This document shows, piece after piece, positions 1-8,158 of a stretch of 64,000 bases of DNA. A program made the position numbers and the translations under genes. The notes beneath the pieces are model-generated. The model had not been told where the DNA came from. It ran no database searches and was given only the letters and a program-made list of their open reading frames with translations. Origin of the DNA: JBJXGV01 sp046160485 (GTDB lineage Bacteria; Orphanbacterota; Orphanbacteria; JBJXGV01); NCBI GenBank assembly GCA_046160485.1, contig JBJXGV010000071.1, positions 23,336 through 87,335 on the forward strand. The letters are read 5' to 3'. Position 1 is the first letter of the stretch. Every line of letters begins with the position of its first letter.

Positions 1-966
1 TCCGGTGTAAGGCGCAGGCTCATCGCCACCCTCGATCTGCGCAATCAACGACGCCGCGACGACGCGCGCCGCGCCTTCGGCGAACACGCCCGCCTTCGCC
101 GTCCCGACGCTCGTCACATCGCCGACCGCATATACGCCGGGAAAGCGCGTGATGAGGTTCTTCGGGCTGACAGGGATCCACCCGTTCTCGGTCATGCCGC
201 TCGACGCGACCACCTCCGGGACGCGGTGCTTCGGGATGCCGAGGAACAGGTCGTAAGGCATCTCGCTCGCATCGTCGAGAATCGCGACGCGGCGCGCCGG
301 ATCGAGCGCGCTCACGCGACGATTGGGGACGAACGTGATCCCGCGCTCGGCGAACGCGACGAGCAGCGCGCGCGACGTCGCGGGCGACGGAGGGATCGGC
401 GCGCCGAACGGCATCACGAGGCTGATCGTGCAGGCGTCGCGCACACCCGCGCGCGTGAGATGGTCGTGCAAAAGCAGCGCGGCTTCGCTCGGCGCGGGCG
501 GACACTTAAACGGCGCCGCCGCGACGCCGACGATCGCGTGGCCCTTCGTGAACGTGGGCAGCACCTCCCGCAAGCGCTCCGCGCCGGCGAACGAATAGAA
601 CTCGTTGCCGCCTTCGACAAGCCCCGGTGTTGCGGCGAAGTCGTAGTCGGCGCCTAGCGCGACCACCAGCGCGTCGGCCTCATACGTCCGCGCATTCGTC
701 GTCACGTGCCGCGCCACCGGGTCGATCGCGGTGACGGTTTCCTGCCGAAAGACCACGCCCGGCTTCGCGATGCTGCTGTAGGGGATTCGTACCGCGTCGG
801 ACTTCTTGCGGCCGAACATCACGTCGAGCTTCGAAAAGCCGAAGAAGAACGAGTCGTGCTTGTCGATCAGCGTGAGATCGAGTCGATCCCCGAGCGCGTC
901 CGACAGAATCGTGCTGAGTTCGAGACCGCCGAACCCTGCGCCGAGGACAACTGCCTTTAGCTTCAC
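1..966 (-). CDS. FAD/NAD(P)-dependent oxidoreductase, sulfide:quinone reductase-like (3' end cut by window edge)
   Basis: About 322 residues are visible from a GTG start at 966, preceded by an AGGAGA-type ribosome site; the gene is still open at position 1. The N-terminus has the Rossmann FAD fingerprint GAGFGG (residues about 9-14) and IDKHDSFFF at the end of the second strand. A second dinucleotide-site element, DALVVALGADYD, lies near residue 100. The last visible residues (EPAPYTG) resemble the flavin-proximal turn near the end of SQR/NDH-2 proteins. The family is membrane-associated and passes electrons from sulfide or NADH to quinone. I cannot see the redox cysteines needed to choose sulfide over another donor. 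The VOC gene just upstream is on the same strand, with an 86-nt gap. Confidence 0.85.
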   Translation of the reverse strand, partial: MKLKAVVLGAGFGGLELSTILSDALGDRLDLTLIDKHDSFFFGFSKLDVMFGRKKSDAVRIPYSSIAKPGVVFRQETVTAIDPVARHVTTNARTYEADALVVALGADYDFAATPGLVEGGNEFYSFAGAERLREVLPTFTKGHAIVGVAAAPFKCPPAPSEAALLLHDHLTRAGVRDACTISLVMPFGAPIPPSPATSRALLVAFAERGITFVPNRRVSALDPARRVAILDDASEMPYDLFLGIPKHRVPEVVASSGMTENGWIPVSPKNLITRFPGVYAVGDVTSVGTAKAGVFAEGAARVVAASLIAQIEGGDEPAPYTG

Positions 967-1052
967 CGCAGATCTCCTTTTCATTTCGCGATTGACGCGA
1001 GCGGGTTTTCGTTGGCTAGAGCCTTCATTGAGCCATCAAAAATCCAGAAGCG

Positions 1053-1415
1053 CTAGGTGCCCGTCGAAGTGTCTTGCCCGATCCACAACCGATTTCCGTC
1101 CGGATCGTCGATGCGAAACTCGGTCATGCCGTAGAACGTGACTTCCAAATCGGGGACATCCAATCCGTTCTTGCGCACCTGCGCGTGATACTCGGCGATG
1201 TCGTCGGGATACAGGTAGATCACGCAATGGCGACGGAGCCCAGCGTGCGCGTTGATCGACTCGTCCACCATCAGGCGGCACTCACCAAAGCACAGCATCG
1301 CCCAATGCCACGCATCGTTTCGCTTCTCGATGCTGAAGCCGAGCTTCTGATAGAACCCGACGCTCGCGGGCATGCTGCTCACCGGCAGCATCGGAATCAG
1401 GCGCGTCATCTTCAT
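1053..1415 (-). CDS. VOC (glyoxalase/bleomycin-resistance fold) protein, 120 aa
   Basis: The 120 residues match a small vicinal-oxygen-chelate protein. Residues 6-30 carry the opening strand and helix with FYQKLGF. The final strand carries FRIDDPDGNRLWIG, the signature of glyoxalase/bleomycin-resistance family members. The start at 1415 (MKMTRL) leaves no extra N-terminal material. These proteins usually dimerise and bind a divalent metal and a small organic substrate; the substrate cannot be inferred here. It is likely cytoplasmic, since no signal peptide is present. It follows the DUF1801 gene on the same strand and precedes the FAD oxidoreductase. Confidence 0.85.
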   Translation of the reverse strand: MKMTRLIPMLPVSSMPASVGFYQKLGFSIEKRNDAWHWAMLCFGECRLMVDESINAHAGLRRHCVIYLYPDDIAEYHAQVRKNGLDVPDLEVTFYGMTEFRIDDPDGNRLWIGQDTSTGT

Positions 1416-1552
1416 CGGAGCCTCGCGGGGTGATGGGCATCCATGTCTGCCAGGATGAAGTTACCAGAAGCCGTCGTCTTTGCGTGCGCGCACGGTGCGG
1501 AGCGAGTACTCCGCGATCGTCGTCGGACGCTTGCTTGCCATGTCGTTGCCGA

Positions 1553-1957
1553 TCAGCCGCGGGCGGCCGACGTGTTCAGCGCCACGGCGGCGCGAATGAG
1601 AGCCTTCAGCGCCTTCTCGTCGAGCTTCTCGCCTTCGCTGATGTCGATCGCGCGCCGGACATTGCCTTCGAGACTGGAATTGAAAAGGTTCGAAGGGTCC
1701 GGAAGCGACGCGCCCTTCGCGAAGGTCATTTTCACGACCTTCTTGTACGACTCGCCGGTGCAGATCAACCCGTCGTGCGACCAGACGGGATTCTCCCACT
1801 TCCACTCCTCGGTCACCTCGGGATCCGCCGCCTTGATCACAGCGCGGATTCGCGAGAGCATCTCGCCTCTCCAATCGCCCAACTCCGCGATTCTCGCGTC
1901 GATGAGCTTCGACGCCGACTCGCTTCCCTTCGATTGGCTCCTCTTCTTCGTGCTCAT
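1553..1957 (-). CDS. DUF1801 (YdhG-like) family protein, 134 aa
   Basis: The start was set at 1957 (MSTKKRSQ), because codons further upstream belong to an unrelated out-of-frame remnant. The protein has the DUF1801 pattern: an acidic helical stretch (VTEEWKWENPVW, residues about 48-59), a central strand with YKKVVKMTFAKGASL, and a C-terminal LDEKALKALIRAAV helix. Members are small cytoplasmic proteins of unclear function, often found next to VOC genes, as here. Its start lies only 5 nt beyond the stop codon of the OmpA remnant, so it sits where a coupled downstream gene would be. Confidence 0.85.
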   Translation of the reverse strand: MSTKKRSQSKGSESASKLIDARIAELGDWRGEMLSRIRAVIKAADPEVTEEWKWENPVWSHDGLICTGESYKKVVKMTFAKGASLPDPSNLFNSSLEGNVRRAIDISEGEKLDEKALKALIRAAVALNTSAARG

Positions 1958-1962
1958 GCTAT

Positions 1963-2160
1963 CTACCTCTCGACCAACTTGACACGGCGGTTTTCCGTTC
2001 GCCCGGCGTCGCTCTTGTTCGTGCGGGCAGGAGAGAGTGGAGCGACGCCATGCCCAGCAAGTCGCTCCGGCGCGATCTTGTAATCGTTGACGAGCGCCGC
2101 ACCAACCTCCGCGGCACGGTCCTTCGAGAGTTGCAAGTTGTGCCGAAAATGACCCGTGCC
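1963..2160 (-). pseudogene. C-terminal remnant of an OmpA-family peptidoglycan-binding domain
   Basis: Reading the minus strand from 2160 to the TAG at 1963-1965 gives about 65 in-frame residues without a start codon. They match the second half of the OmpA C-terminal domain: HNLQLSKDRAAEVGAALV, then a RLAGHGV turn, then GRTENRRVKLVER at the very end. The GRxxNRRVE/K terminus and the LSxxRAxxV helix are diagnostic. The preceding strand, normally VGHTD..G, is degenerate (GTGHF). No in-frame partner for the rest of the gene is visible upstream, where the VOC gene begins. I read this as a truncated gene. A start-less fragment this short is easily missed. Confidence 0.7.
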
Positions 2161-2233
2161 AGATGTGGCGCATTTTTCTCCCCGTGATGGAAAGCGGAGC
2201 GCCGCAAGTGCCGCACGGACTCTGTACCAACAA

Positions 2234-2725
2234 TCACTTCTTCTTTGGGCTGGGCACGTGTTGGTCGATCAGGATTGGGTTCCCATCGGGATCCATCAGC
2301 ATGATGCTCGCCGGTCCCGACGTCGTCTCGTCCGCCTCTGGCGCCGGTGCGAGGCCGCGGCTCTTGAGAGTCTTCTGGATGTCCCGGACGTCGTCGAAGT
2401 CCGGCAGTGTGTTGGCAGAACGGTCCCAGCCTGGATTGAACGTCATGAGGTTCTTTTCGAACATCCCCTGAAAGAGCCCGATGGTCGATGTGTCGTTCTG
2501 GAGGATCAGCCAGTTTTGCTTCTGGTCTCCGCCAAACACGCGAAAACCGAGCTTCTCGTAGAACGCGCGCGACGCGCTGATGTCCTTCACCGCAAGGCTC
2601 ACCGAAAAGTTGCCGAGCCGAAGCGGTGGCTCTTCCGATGCCTGGCTGGCGGGCGGGTCGATGATCCGAGCCGTAACGAGCCCGGCCAAGTAGAGCGCAA
2701 GCATTCCGATGATGGACCGCGTCAT
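2234..2725 (-). CDS. VOC family protein with N-terminal membrane anchor or signal, 163 aa
   Basis: The start at 2725 has AAGGAGAAATCC directly upstream, a good ribosome site. Residues 4-29 are hydrophobic (IIGMLALYLAGLV), indicating a signal peptide or membrane anchor, which is uncommon for this family. From residue 40 the VOC fold follows: SVSLAVKDISASRAFYEKLGF, then a C-terminal MLMDPDGNPILIDQH strand. It is likely exported or membrane-tethered with an unknown substrate. It is first in the minus-strand group that includes the OmpA remnant, DUF1801 and the second VOC gene. The lysine-rich tail (SPKKK) is short. Confidence 0.85.
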   Translation of the reverse strand: MTRSIIGMLALYLAGLVTARIIDPPASQASEEPPLRLGNFSVSLAVKDISASRAFYEKLGFRVFGGDQKQNWLILQNDTSTIGLFQGMFEKNLMTFNPGWDRSANTLPDFDDVRDIQKTLKSRGLAPAPEADETTSGPASIMLMDPDGNPILIDQHVPSPKKK

Positions 2726-3112
2726 GGATTTCTCCTTCTCGCGTGCCGGGGATAGACCAGCACTTGGAATGCGCCGAGGCGCGTGATCTGTCGGCGGAAC
2801 GGTCGCGACCACCGGCGCGCGGGTTGCGACCACTGCCCCGCGAGCTGGCTCCAGTTTCCTTTGGAGCATTCTATTTCGACTGTGACAGCAGCTCAATCAC
2901 GTTCCCCGCTTGAGGAGCGTGCCTCGAAACAGACAATCCTGCCGATTCTTGGAGGTTTCGGGCGCTCGCGCCGCTGGCTCGCTGTGTTTTGTCCCGATCG
3001 TGCCTCTGGGCGCACGTTGGGTGACGGAACCCAGGGGCAAATGTCGTTCTCCCTGATAGAGCGCGTGAACCACAGTGCGCACGATGTCATCCGAATCGAA
3101 AGGGGAAACCAG
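2726..3112. other. 387-nt intergenic region between divergent genes
   Basis: This region separates the minus-strand VOC gene from the plus-strand fibre-like gene. The plus-strand reading frame stays open upstream of 3113, but it encodes arginine-rich, non-conserved sequence and the signal peptide clearly starts at 3113. Both promoters must lie here. I could not pick a convincing -35/-10 pair by eye. Confidence 0.4.
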
Positions 3113-4579
3113 ATGTCTTGTAGACAATCGCGACTTTCGAGGTTCGCATTCGCTCTACTTGTCGCCGTTGGCGTCCTTCTGATCGGCGATGCGGCGAACT
3201 GCGAACCGACGGGAACAGGGTTTACGTATCAAGGACGGCTCACCGACGCCGGTGCTCTCTTAGACGGGGACTTTTCGATGTCCTTCAGTCTGTGGAACGC
3301 AGCAGCGGGTGGCGCGCAGACCGGCCCGACTCTGGCGTTCGACGGAAGCGAGGGCAGCGCACCGCCCGTCGCCGTGAGCAACGGCGTCTTCACGGTGTGG
3401 CTCGACTTTGGCGCGAACCCGTACCTTGCGAACGAGGCGCGGTGGCTGGAAATCGCAGTTTCCGGATCGACGCTTCTTCCGCGTCAGCCGCTCGCGCCGA
3501 CGCCGTTCAGCCTCAACACGCGCGGTATCGTAGTGGACAACCTAGGTCGCGTAGGGCTTGGTACGACGACTCCGTTGTCGCGGTTGCATGTCGCTGGCGA
3601 CGTCAAAGTCGACGGGGAGAATGCGATCGAGCTCGGCGCCGGGTTGGCCAAGGAAGTCAACGCGGGGAAAATCGGGTATCAGACTTTCTCGACGGATGCG
3701 TTGGATATCGTCGGAGCTGGGAGCAACACGACCAACCGCAAAGTGAAGCTGTATGCGCAAGGCGGAACCACCGTCGACGGCAACGTCACGTTGAACGGCA
3801 CGAAGGTCATCGAGCTCGGCGGCGGGCTTACCAAGCAAGCCGACGCGGGAAAAATCGGGTACCAGGCGTTCTCGTCGGACGCGTTGGACATCGTTGGAGC
3901 TGGGACCAGCGGTACCAACCGTAAGTTGAGGTTGTGGGCGGAAGGTGGGACCACCGTAGACGGCAACATCACGGTGAACGGCAGGAAGGTCATCGAGCTC
4001 GGCGGCGGGCTGACCAAGGAAGCCGCCTCGGGAACTATCGGGTACCAGGTGTTCTCGACGGACGCGTTGGATATCGTCGGGGCCGGTACGGCAGGCCCGA
4101 ACCGGAAAGTGATGTTGTGGGCCGACGGCGGAGTCACCATCACCGGCGAGCTCACGCTCCTTGGCGCCGACTTCTCGGAGCGCTTCGACGTGAACGGCGG
4201 CGAGGCCGAACCGGGGACAGTCGTGACGATCGACCCCGACGAGCCGGGCAAGCTTCGCGTCGCGCAGGAGGCGTACGACCACAGGGTGGCCGGGATCGTG
4301 AGCGGCGCCGGGGGCGTGCGCACCGCGCTGACGCTCGGGCAGGAGGGAACACTCGCGGACGGCGCGCATCGCATCGCGCTTTCGGGCCGCGTCTACACGA
4401 GGGTCGACGCGACGTTCGGCGCGATCTTTCCAGGCGATCTCTTGACGACGTCGTCGACGCCCGGGCACGCGATGAAGGCGACGGACGATGGGCGCTCGCG
4501 CGGCGCGATCCTGGGCAAGGCGATGACTGGTCTTTCGAGCGGTCGCGGACTCGTTCTCGTCCTCGTGAGCCTACAGTGA
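3113..4579 (+). CDS. Secreted fibre-like protein with three ~60-residue repeats
   Basis: 488 aa from ATG 3113, preceded by AAAGGGGAAACC. Residues 1-27 form a signal peptide (FAFALLVAVGVLLIGDAANC). FTYQGRL near residue 37 opens a domain common in secreted proteins of this kind. A VGLGTTTPLSRLHVAGDV segment, as in tail-fibre proteins, follows at about 147-164. Three tandem repeats begin at residues 172, 233 and 293, each running IELGxGLxKE...GYQxFSxDALDIVGAG...NRKxxLxAxGGxT. The C-terminal ~130 residues (GTVVTIDPDEPGKLRVA..., ending SGRGLVLVLVSLQ) form a conserved module also seen in S74-like fibre proteins, but I see no catalytic Ser/Lys pair. Function is unknown; structural or adhesive is inference. 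Confidence 0.8.
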   Translation: MSCRQSRLSRFAFALLVAVGVLLIGDAANCEPTGTGFTYQGRLTDAGALLDGDFSMSFSLWNAAAGGAQTGPTLAFDGSEGSAPPVAVSNGVFTVWLDFGANPYLANEARWLEIAVSGSTLLPRQPLAPTPFSLNTRGIVVDNLGRVGLGTTTPLSRLHVAGDVKVDGENAIELGAGLAKEVNAGKIGYQTFSTDALDIVGAGSNTTNRKVKLYAQGGTTVDGNVTLNGTKVIELGGGLTKQADAGKIGYQAFSSDALDIVGAGTSGTNRKLRLWAEGGTTVDGNITVNGRKVIELGGGLTKEAASGTIGYQVFSTDALDIVGAGTAGPNRKVMLWADGGVTITGELTLLGADFSERFDVNGGEAEPGTVVTIDPDEPGKLRVAQEAYDHRVAGIVSGAGGVRTALTLGQEGTLADGAHRIALSGRVYTRVDATFGAIFPGDLLTTSSTPGHAMKATDDGRSRGAILGKAMTGLSSGRGLVLVLVSLQ

Positions 4580-4593
4580 CCGCGCCGCGCGCA

Positions 4594-5715
4594 ATGAATG
4601 GGAGGCGGCCCGTGCTCCGTGGCGCCGTCACCGCCGCGCTCGTCGCGGCGTTCGCGTCGACGTTTCACGCCGCAGTGGCGCACGCCGCGTATCAGTGGGA
4701 GTACACGCCGCGCGGAGGCGAGGTGCGGCTCAATCAGAGCATCTTCAAGGCGAGCCACAACTCGCAGGATCGCAACGAATCGTTCGCTGCACAGATCGAC
4801 GACTTCAACTGCTGGGGCATCGAGTTCGACATGTGTTGGTCCGGCGGCCAGATTCACGTCGACCACTGCGACGCCGCCGCGGGCGACGGGTGTGACGCGA
4901 ACCGCGAGACGATTCTCGAGGAGCTGCAAGATTTGAACGGCGCACGGACGGACGAATTCAAGATTACGTTCATCATGTTCGAGGTGAAGTGCGAGGGGGA
5001 TTTCCCCGCGGGGTTCGACATCGCGCAGGCCGTGTGGAACGCGTTCGTTCTCGTGTTCCCGGAGTCGTGGGTTTATACGCCGACGGAGTTTCTCTCCACC
5101 CCGGGTGACAGCGCGCGCTGGCCCTCCTGGGCGGAGCTTGACCGGCGTGGCAAGCACTACATCCTGTTCCTTCAGGGCCCGGGCGCCCCGGGCCATCCCA
5201 AGTTTTTCGCGACGCGTTCGTCACGGCCTTTGGCGCCGCCGCAGACGCCGAGCAACGTGGTGTTGTGGAACGATCGCTACGCCCAGGGGGAGGCGCTCAG
5301 CTCCGCGGAGCGCGGAGACTTCTGGCTCTCGCGATCATGGCCCCCATATTTCTGCAGCAACGACTCAGAGAACCAAAACTACTGGAACGACGCGGTCGGG
5401 AAAGGATTCAACCTCGTCGCCACCAATTGCATCTCGAACACGTACACGATGACGGATTGGAGAGTCCATCCGCCGCAGCCGATCTGGGTCGATCGCACGA
5501 GCGGTGACGACAACCGCGAGTGGGGGACGCTGGGGTACCAGTTCTACAGCGTCGGCAACGGGGACGGCGAGGGGCTAATCGGCTCGCTGCGGCGCGCGAC
5601 GAACCAGGTCTTCGTCTCGGTGGAAGCGGGCGACTACGGCGTGGAGGCCGCGCCCTACACAATCTCGGGCAGCATGAGAATCGGCGCGCGCGGCGGCGCC
5701 GTGATCATTCGCTGA
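4594..5715 (+). CDS. Secreted PI-PLC X-domain-like (phosphodiesterase superfamily) protein
   Basis: 373 aa. Residues 1-33 form a signal peptide ending AAVAHA. The segment SIFKASHNSQDRNESF at about 50-65 and GIEFDMCWSGGQIHVDHCD shortly after match the PI-PLC X-box: the first catalytic His lies in SHNS, the E/D metal ligands in EFD, and the second His in VDHC. Bacterial members are secreted phosphodiesterases, but many such genes have unknown substrates. A GTG at 4576 overlaps the upstream stop (GTGA) and is an alternative, translationally coupled start. ATG 4594 was kept because it gives the more usual signal peptide. The next gene begins just after the stop, so three secreted-protein genes are probably co-transcribed. 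Confidence 0.75.
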   Translation: MNGRRPVLRGAVTAALVAAFASTFHAAVAHAAYQWEYTPRGGEVRLNQSIFKASHNSQDRNESFAAQIDDFNCWGIEFDMCWSGGQIHVDHCDAAAGDGCDANRETILEELQDLNGARTDEFKITFIMFEVKCEGDFPAGFDIAQAVWNAFVLVFPESWVYTPTEFLSTPGDSARWPSWAELDRRGKHYILFLQGPGAPGHPKFFATRSSRPLAPPQTPSNVVLWNDRYAQGEALSSAERGDFWLSRSWPPYFCSNDSENQNYWNDAVGKGFNLVATNCISNTYTMTDWRVHPPQPIWVDRTSGDDNREWGTLGYQFYSVGNGDGEGLIGSLRRATNQVFVSVEAGDYGVEAAPYTISGSMRIGARGGAVIIR

Positions 5716-5725
5716 GGTGACTGCG

Positions 5726-7417
5726 ATGATTGCATACATCCAGCAGGTGCGAGTCCGTCTGGCACGAAGCGCGGTGTTCGCCGCTGTGATTGGTTTCCTT
5801 GGGGGAGGGTGGTCGGGTTCGGAGGCGATCGAGCTGGTGTCCGGCGTCGCCGCCGGCGGGGGCGGCGCGAGCGTCGCGGGGACGCTTCGCGCGGAGGGAA
5901 CGATCGGCGAAGCGGGCGCCGGGAGCGCGGCGGGCGGCGGCGCAACGACGCTTCGAGTCGATGCGGGGTTCTGGGCCGCCGGCGGCGGGTCGAACGATTG
6001 CCTCGCCGCGAGCGAGAACGAATGCGGAACGATTCGCGTCACGTGGTGCGCGATACCGGGTGCGACTTCCTACCGGCTCTCGCGCGACGGCGCTGCGGTC
6101 TACGAGGGAGCCGAGCGCACCTTTATCGATGCGGCGACAGGCGAACACACGTACGTTGTCGAGGCGTTCGTCGGCGGCGCGTGGTCACCGCCGTCCGCGC
6201 CGCGCACGGGCACGGGATTGGCGCTGCCGAACGCGGCGTGGAGCGGCGGGCCGGTGCTCGCCGGCGAAGTTCCCTTCGCGATCCAGTTCGCGGATGAGTC
6301 GGAGGGCGCGCCGAGCGCGTGGCGTTGGACGTTCGGAGACGGTGATTCGAGCGCCGCGCAGAACCCAGCACACGTGTACCTCCGCGCGGGCACCTTCGAC
6401 GTCACGCTCGCGATCGATACGGACTGCGGGCCCAGTTCGCTCACCCGCACGGCCTTCGTGACGGTGACCGACACGACCGCCCCGGCGACGGTCGAAGGAG
6501 TGACTGTGAGGCGCGTCGCGCAGAACACGCTGCGCGTCGATTGGTCGCCCAGCGGCGCGCCAGACTTGGATCGCTACCGCCTTTACCGCTACCGCGCCGC
6601 TCGACCGGAGTCGGCGCAGGTCGTCGGCGAGCCCGCGGACACGAGCTTCGTCGACAATGTTCCGGGGCCGGGCCGCTATTGCTATCGAGTCGGAACTCTC
6701 GATCTGTCGGGAAACGAGAGCGCACTCACCACGCCTCGCTGCGCTTTGACGCTCGCAGTGGTTGCGGTGCGCGACGTCGAGGTGACTCGGCGAGGAGGAG
6801 CGCCGACCGCGCGGACGGCGTCCGCGAGTAACGCGCTGGCCGCGGTCGCGTCGCGCGAGGATTTCGCCGCGCCCGGTGTTGCGCGCGTGTCGTGGGCGCT
6901 GGACTCGCCGAACGACGGAGCATGGTTCGACGTGCACCGCGACGCGGGCGCCGGGTCGCCGCTCGTGAAGATCAACGACTCACCGATCGCGTCCGACGCT
7001 CTTCTCGAAGTCGTCGACCGATCGCTTCCTTCCGATTCACCGGATCGTTTCCGCTACTGGATCGTCGCCTCCGACGACGACGGCGAGATCGAGCGCTTCG
7101 GACCCTTCGACCTGCCGATCTCGGAGCCGTCGCCGTCGCCGTCGCTTGCGATCACCGCGGGCACGGTCGTGCGTGGCGACGCCGGATGGATGTTCGACCT
7201 CGCGTTGCCGATCGCGACCGACGCGACGCTGACGGTCTTCGACGCGCAAGGCCGGCGTCTTGCGGAACCGCATCGCGGGACACTGCAGGCGGGTCACCAC
7301 CGGCTCTCATGGAACGCGCATGGTGACGATGGGAAGCGTGCCGCGTCCGGCGTCTACTTCGCGCGGCTTACGACACCGCTCGGTGATCGCACGCTGCGAG
7401 CGGTCATCGTGCGCTGA
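5726..7417 (+). CDS. Secreted PKD/fibronectin-III protein with FlgD-like C-terminal sorting module
   Basis: 563 aa from ATG 5726 with GAGGTGA upstream; GTG 5717 is an in-frame alternative. After a signal segment (SAVFAAVIGFLGGG) comes a glycine/alanine-rich stretch. Next is a FnIII-like domain around IRVTWCAIPGATSYRLSRDG and a PKD domain (WTFGDGDSSAAQNPAHVYLRAG, YxxxGxFxVTL type). A second FnIII domain follows (LRVDWSPSGAPDLDRYRLYR). The C-terminus (LTVFDAQGRRLAEP...LSWNAHGDDG...SGVYFARL...VIVR) is the FlgD-immunoglobulin-like module used as an outer-membrane secretion/anchoring tail in FCB bacteria. It is predicted to be cell-surface or secreted. I see no enzymatic motif. Confidence 0.8.
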   Translation: MIAYIQQVRVRLARSAVFAAVIGFLGGGWSGSEAIELVSGVAAGGGGASVAGTLRAEGTIGEAGAGSAAGGGATTLRVDAGFWAAGGGSNDCLAASENECGTIRVTWCAIPGATSYRLSRDGAAVYEGAERTFIDAATGEHTYVVEAFVGGAWSPPSAPRTGTGLALPNAAWSGGPVLAGEVPFAIQFADESEGAPSAWRWTFGDGDSSAAQNPAHVYLRAGTFDVTLAIDTDCGPSSLTRTAFVTVTDTTAPATVEGVTVRRVAQNTLRVDWSPSGAPDLDRYRLYRYRAARPESAQVVGEPADTSFVDNVPGPGRYCYRVGTLDLSGNESALTTPRCALTLAVVAVRDVEVTRRGGAPTARTASASNALAAVASREDFAAPGVARVSWALDSPNDGAWFDVHRDAGAGSPLVKINDSPIASDALLEVVDRSLPSDSPDRFRYWIVASDDDGEIERFGPFDLPISEPSPSPSLAITAGTVVRGDAGWMFDLALPIATDATLTVFDAQGRRLAEPHRGTLQAGHHRLSWNAHGDDGKRAASGVYFARLTTPLGDRTLRAVIVR

Positions 7418-7555
7418 TATGGATCGGCGCGCGAGTCGGTCGTTGCACGCTGTGTGACGTCGCGGTCCCAATTCTTGCGAGCAGCGGTTATACTGCGCGC
7501 GTCGACCTCGCTCGACGACTCTCGTGATCGCACGTCGAGCCCGCAGAAGGGGACC

Positions 7556-8158
7556 GTGTCGTTGGATTCAGCGTCCGAGTCATTCGCGGAATTGCTTCGC
7601 GGCGCGAACGCCGGTCAGAGACACGCGCTCGATCAGCTCATCCCGATCGTGTTCGAGGAGCTCAAGGCCGTCGCACGGCGCAGGCTGCGCGCCAATCGCG
7701 AAGGACAAACGGTCAATACGACCGAGCTGGTTCACGAGGCATACATCCGGCTCGCCGGCCCCAACGTGGTGATCGCCGACCGCATCCATTTCTTCGCACT
7801 CGCGGCGCGCATCATGCGGCAGATCCTCGTCGATCGCGCGCGCGCGCGCGGGCGGGGGAAGCGCGGCGGCCACGCCATCGTCGAGAGCCTCGATAGCGCC
7901 GCGGAGGTCGAGGTCACATCCGACCCGTTCCTGATCGATCTCGATCGGGCCCTCGAGAAACTTCGCACAGTCGAGACGCGGCCCGCGCAGGTGATCGAGA
8001 TGGTTTTCTTCGGCGGGCTCACGCAGTCCGAGGTCGCCGAGGTGCTCGGCGTCTCTGCCTCGACCGTGGAACGCGAGCTGCGTTTCGCGAAGCGGTGGCT
8101 TCGGCACCAACTCGGCTACGCCGATTCCTCCGACGCCTCGGGAGACGAGACGGCGTGA
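7556..8158 (+). CDS. ECF-like RNA polymerase sigma factor paired with a Ser/Thr kinase
   Basis: 200 aa from GTG 7556, which has AGAAGGGG just upstream; a longer in-frame start at 7454 adds only low-complexity residues. Region 2 carries LRANREGQTVNTTELVHEAYIRL and HFFALAARIMRQILVDRARAR. Region 4 carries the helix-turn-helix FGGLTQSEVAEVLGVSASTVERELRFAKRWL. The EVAEVLGVS/TVERE pattern fits the ECF-like subgroup (TIGR02999 type) that usually sits beside a kinase with TPRs. The stop overlaps the kinase start (GTGA at 8155-8158), so the two are co-translated. This supports a model in which kinase and sigma factor act together; no anti-sigma factor is present here. Confidence 0.9.
   Translation: MSLDSASESFAELLRGANAGQRHALDQLIPIVFEELKAVARRRLRANREGQTVNTTELVHEAYIRLAGPNVVIADRIHFFALAARIMRQILVDRARARGRGKRGGHAIVESLDSAAEVEVTSDPFLIDLDRALEKLRTVETRPAQVIEMVFFGGLTQSEVAEVLGVSASTVERELRFAKRWLRHQLGYADSSDASGDETA

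Noticed and set aside
1461..1541. 26-codon frame (MASKRPTTIAEY...) just downstream of the DUF1801 gene
   Set aside because: The first residues look like the start of a DUF1801-type protein, but the frame ends after 26 codons; too short to call a gene, perhaps a remnant.
2783..3112. Longer N-terminal start of the fibre-like protein
   Set aside because: Sequence before 3113 is arginine-rich and the signal peptide and ribosome site fit ATG 3113.
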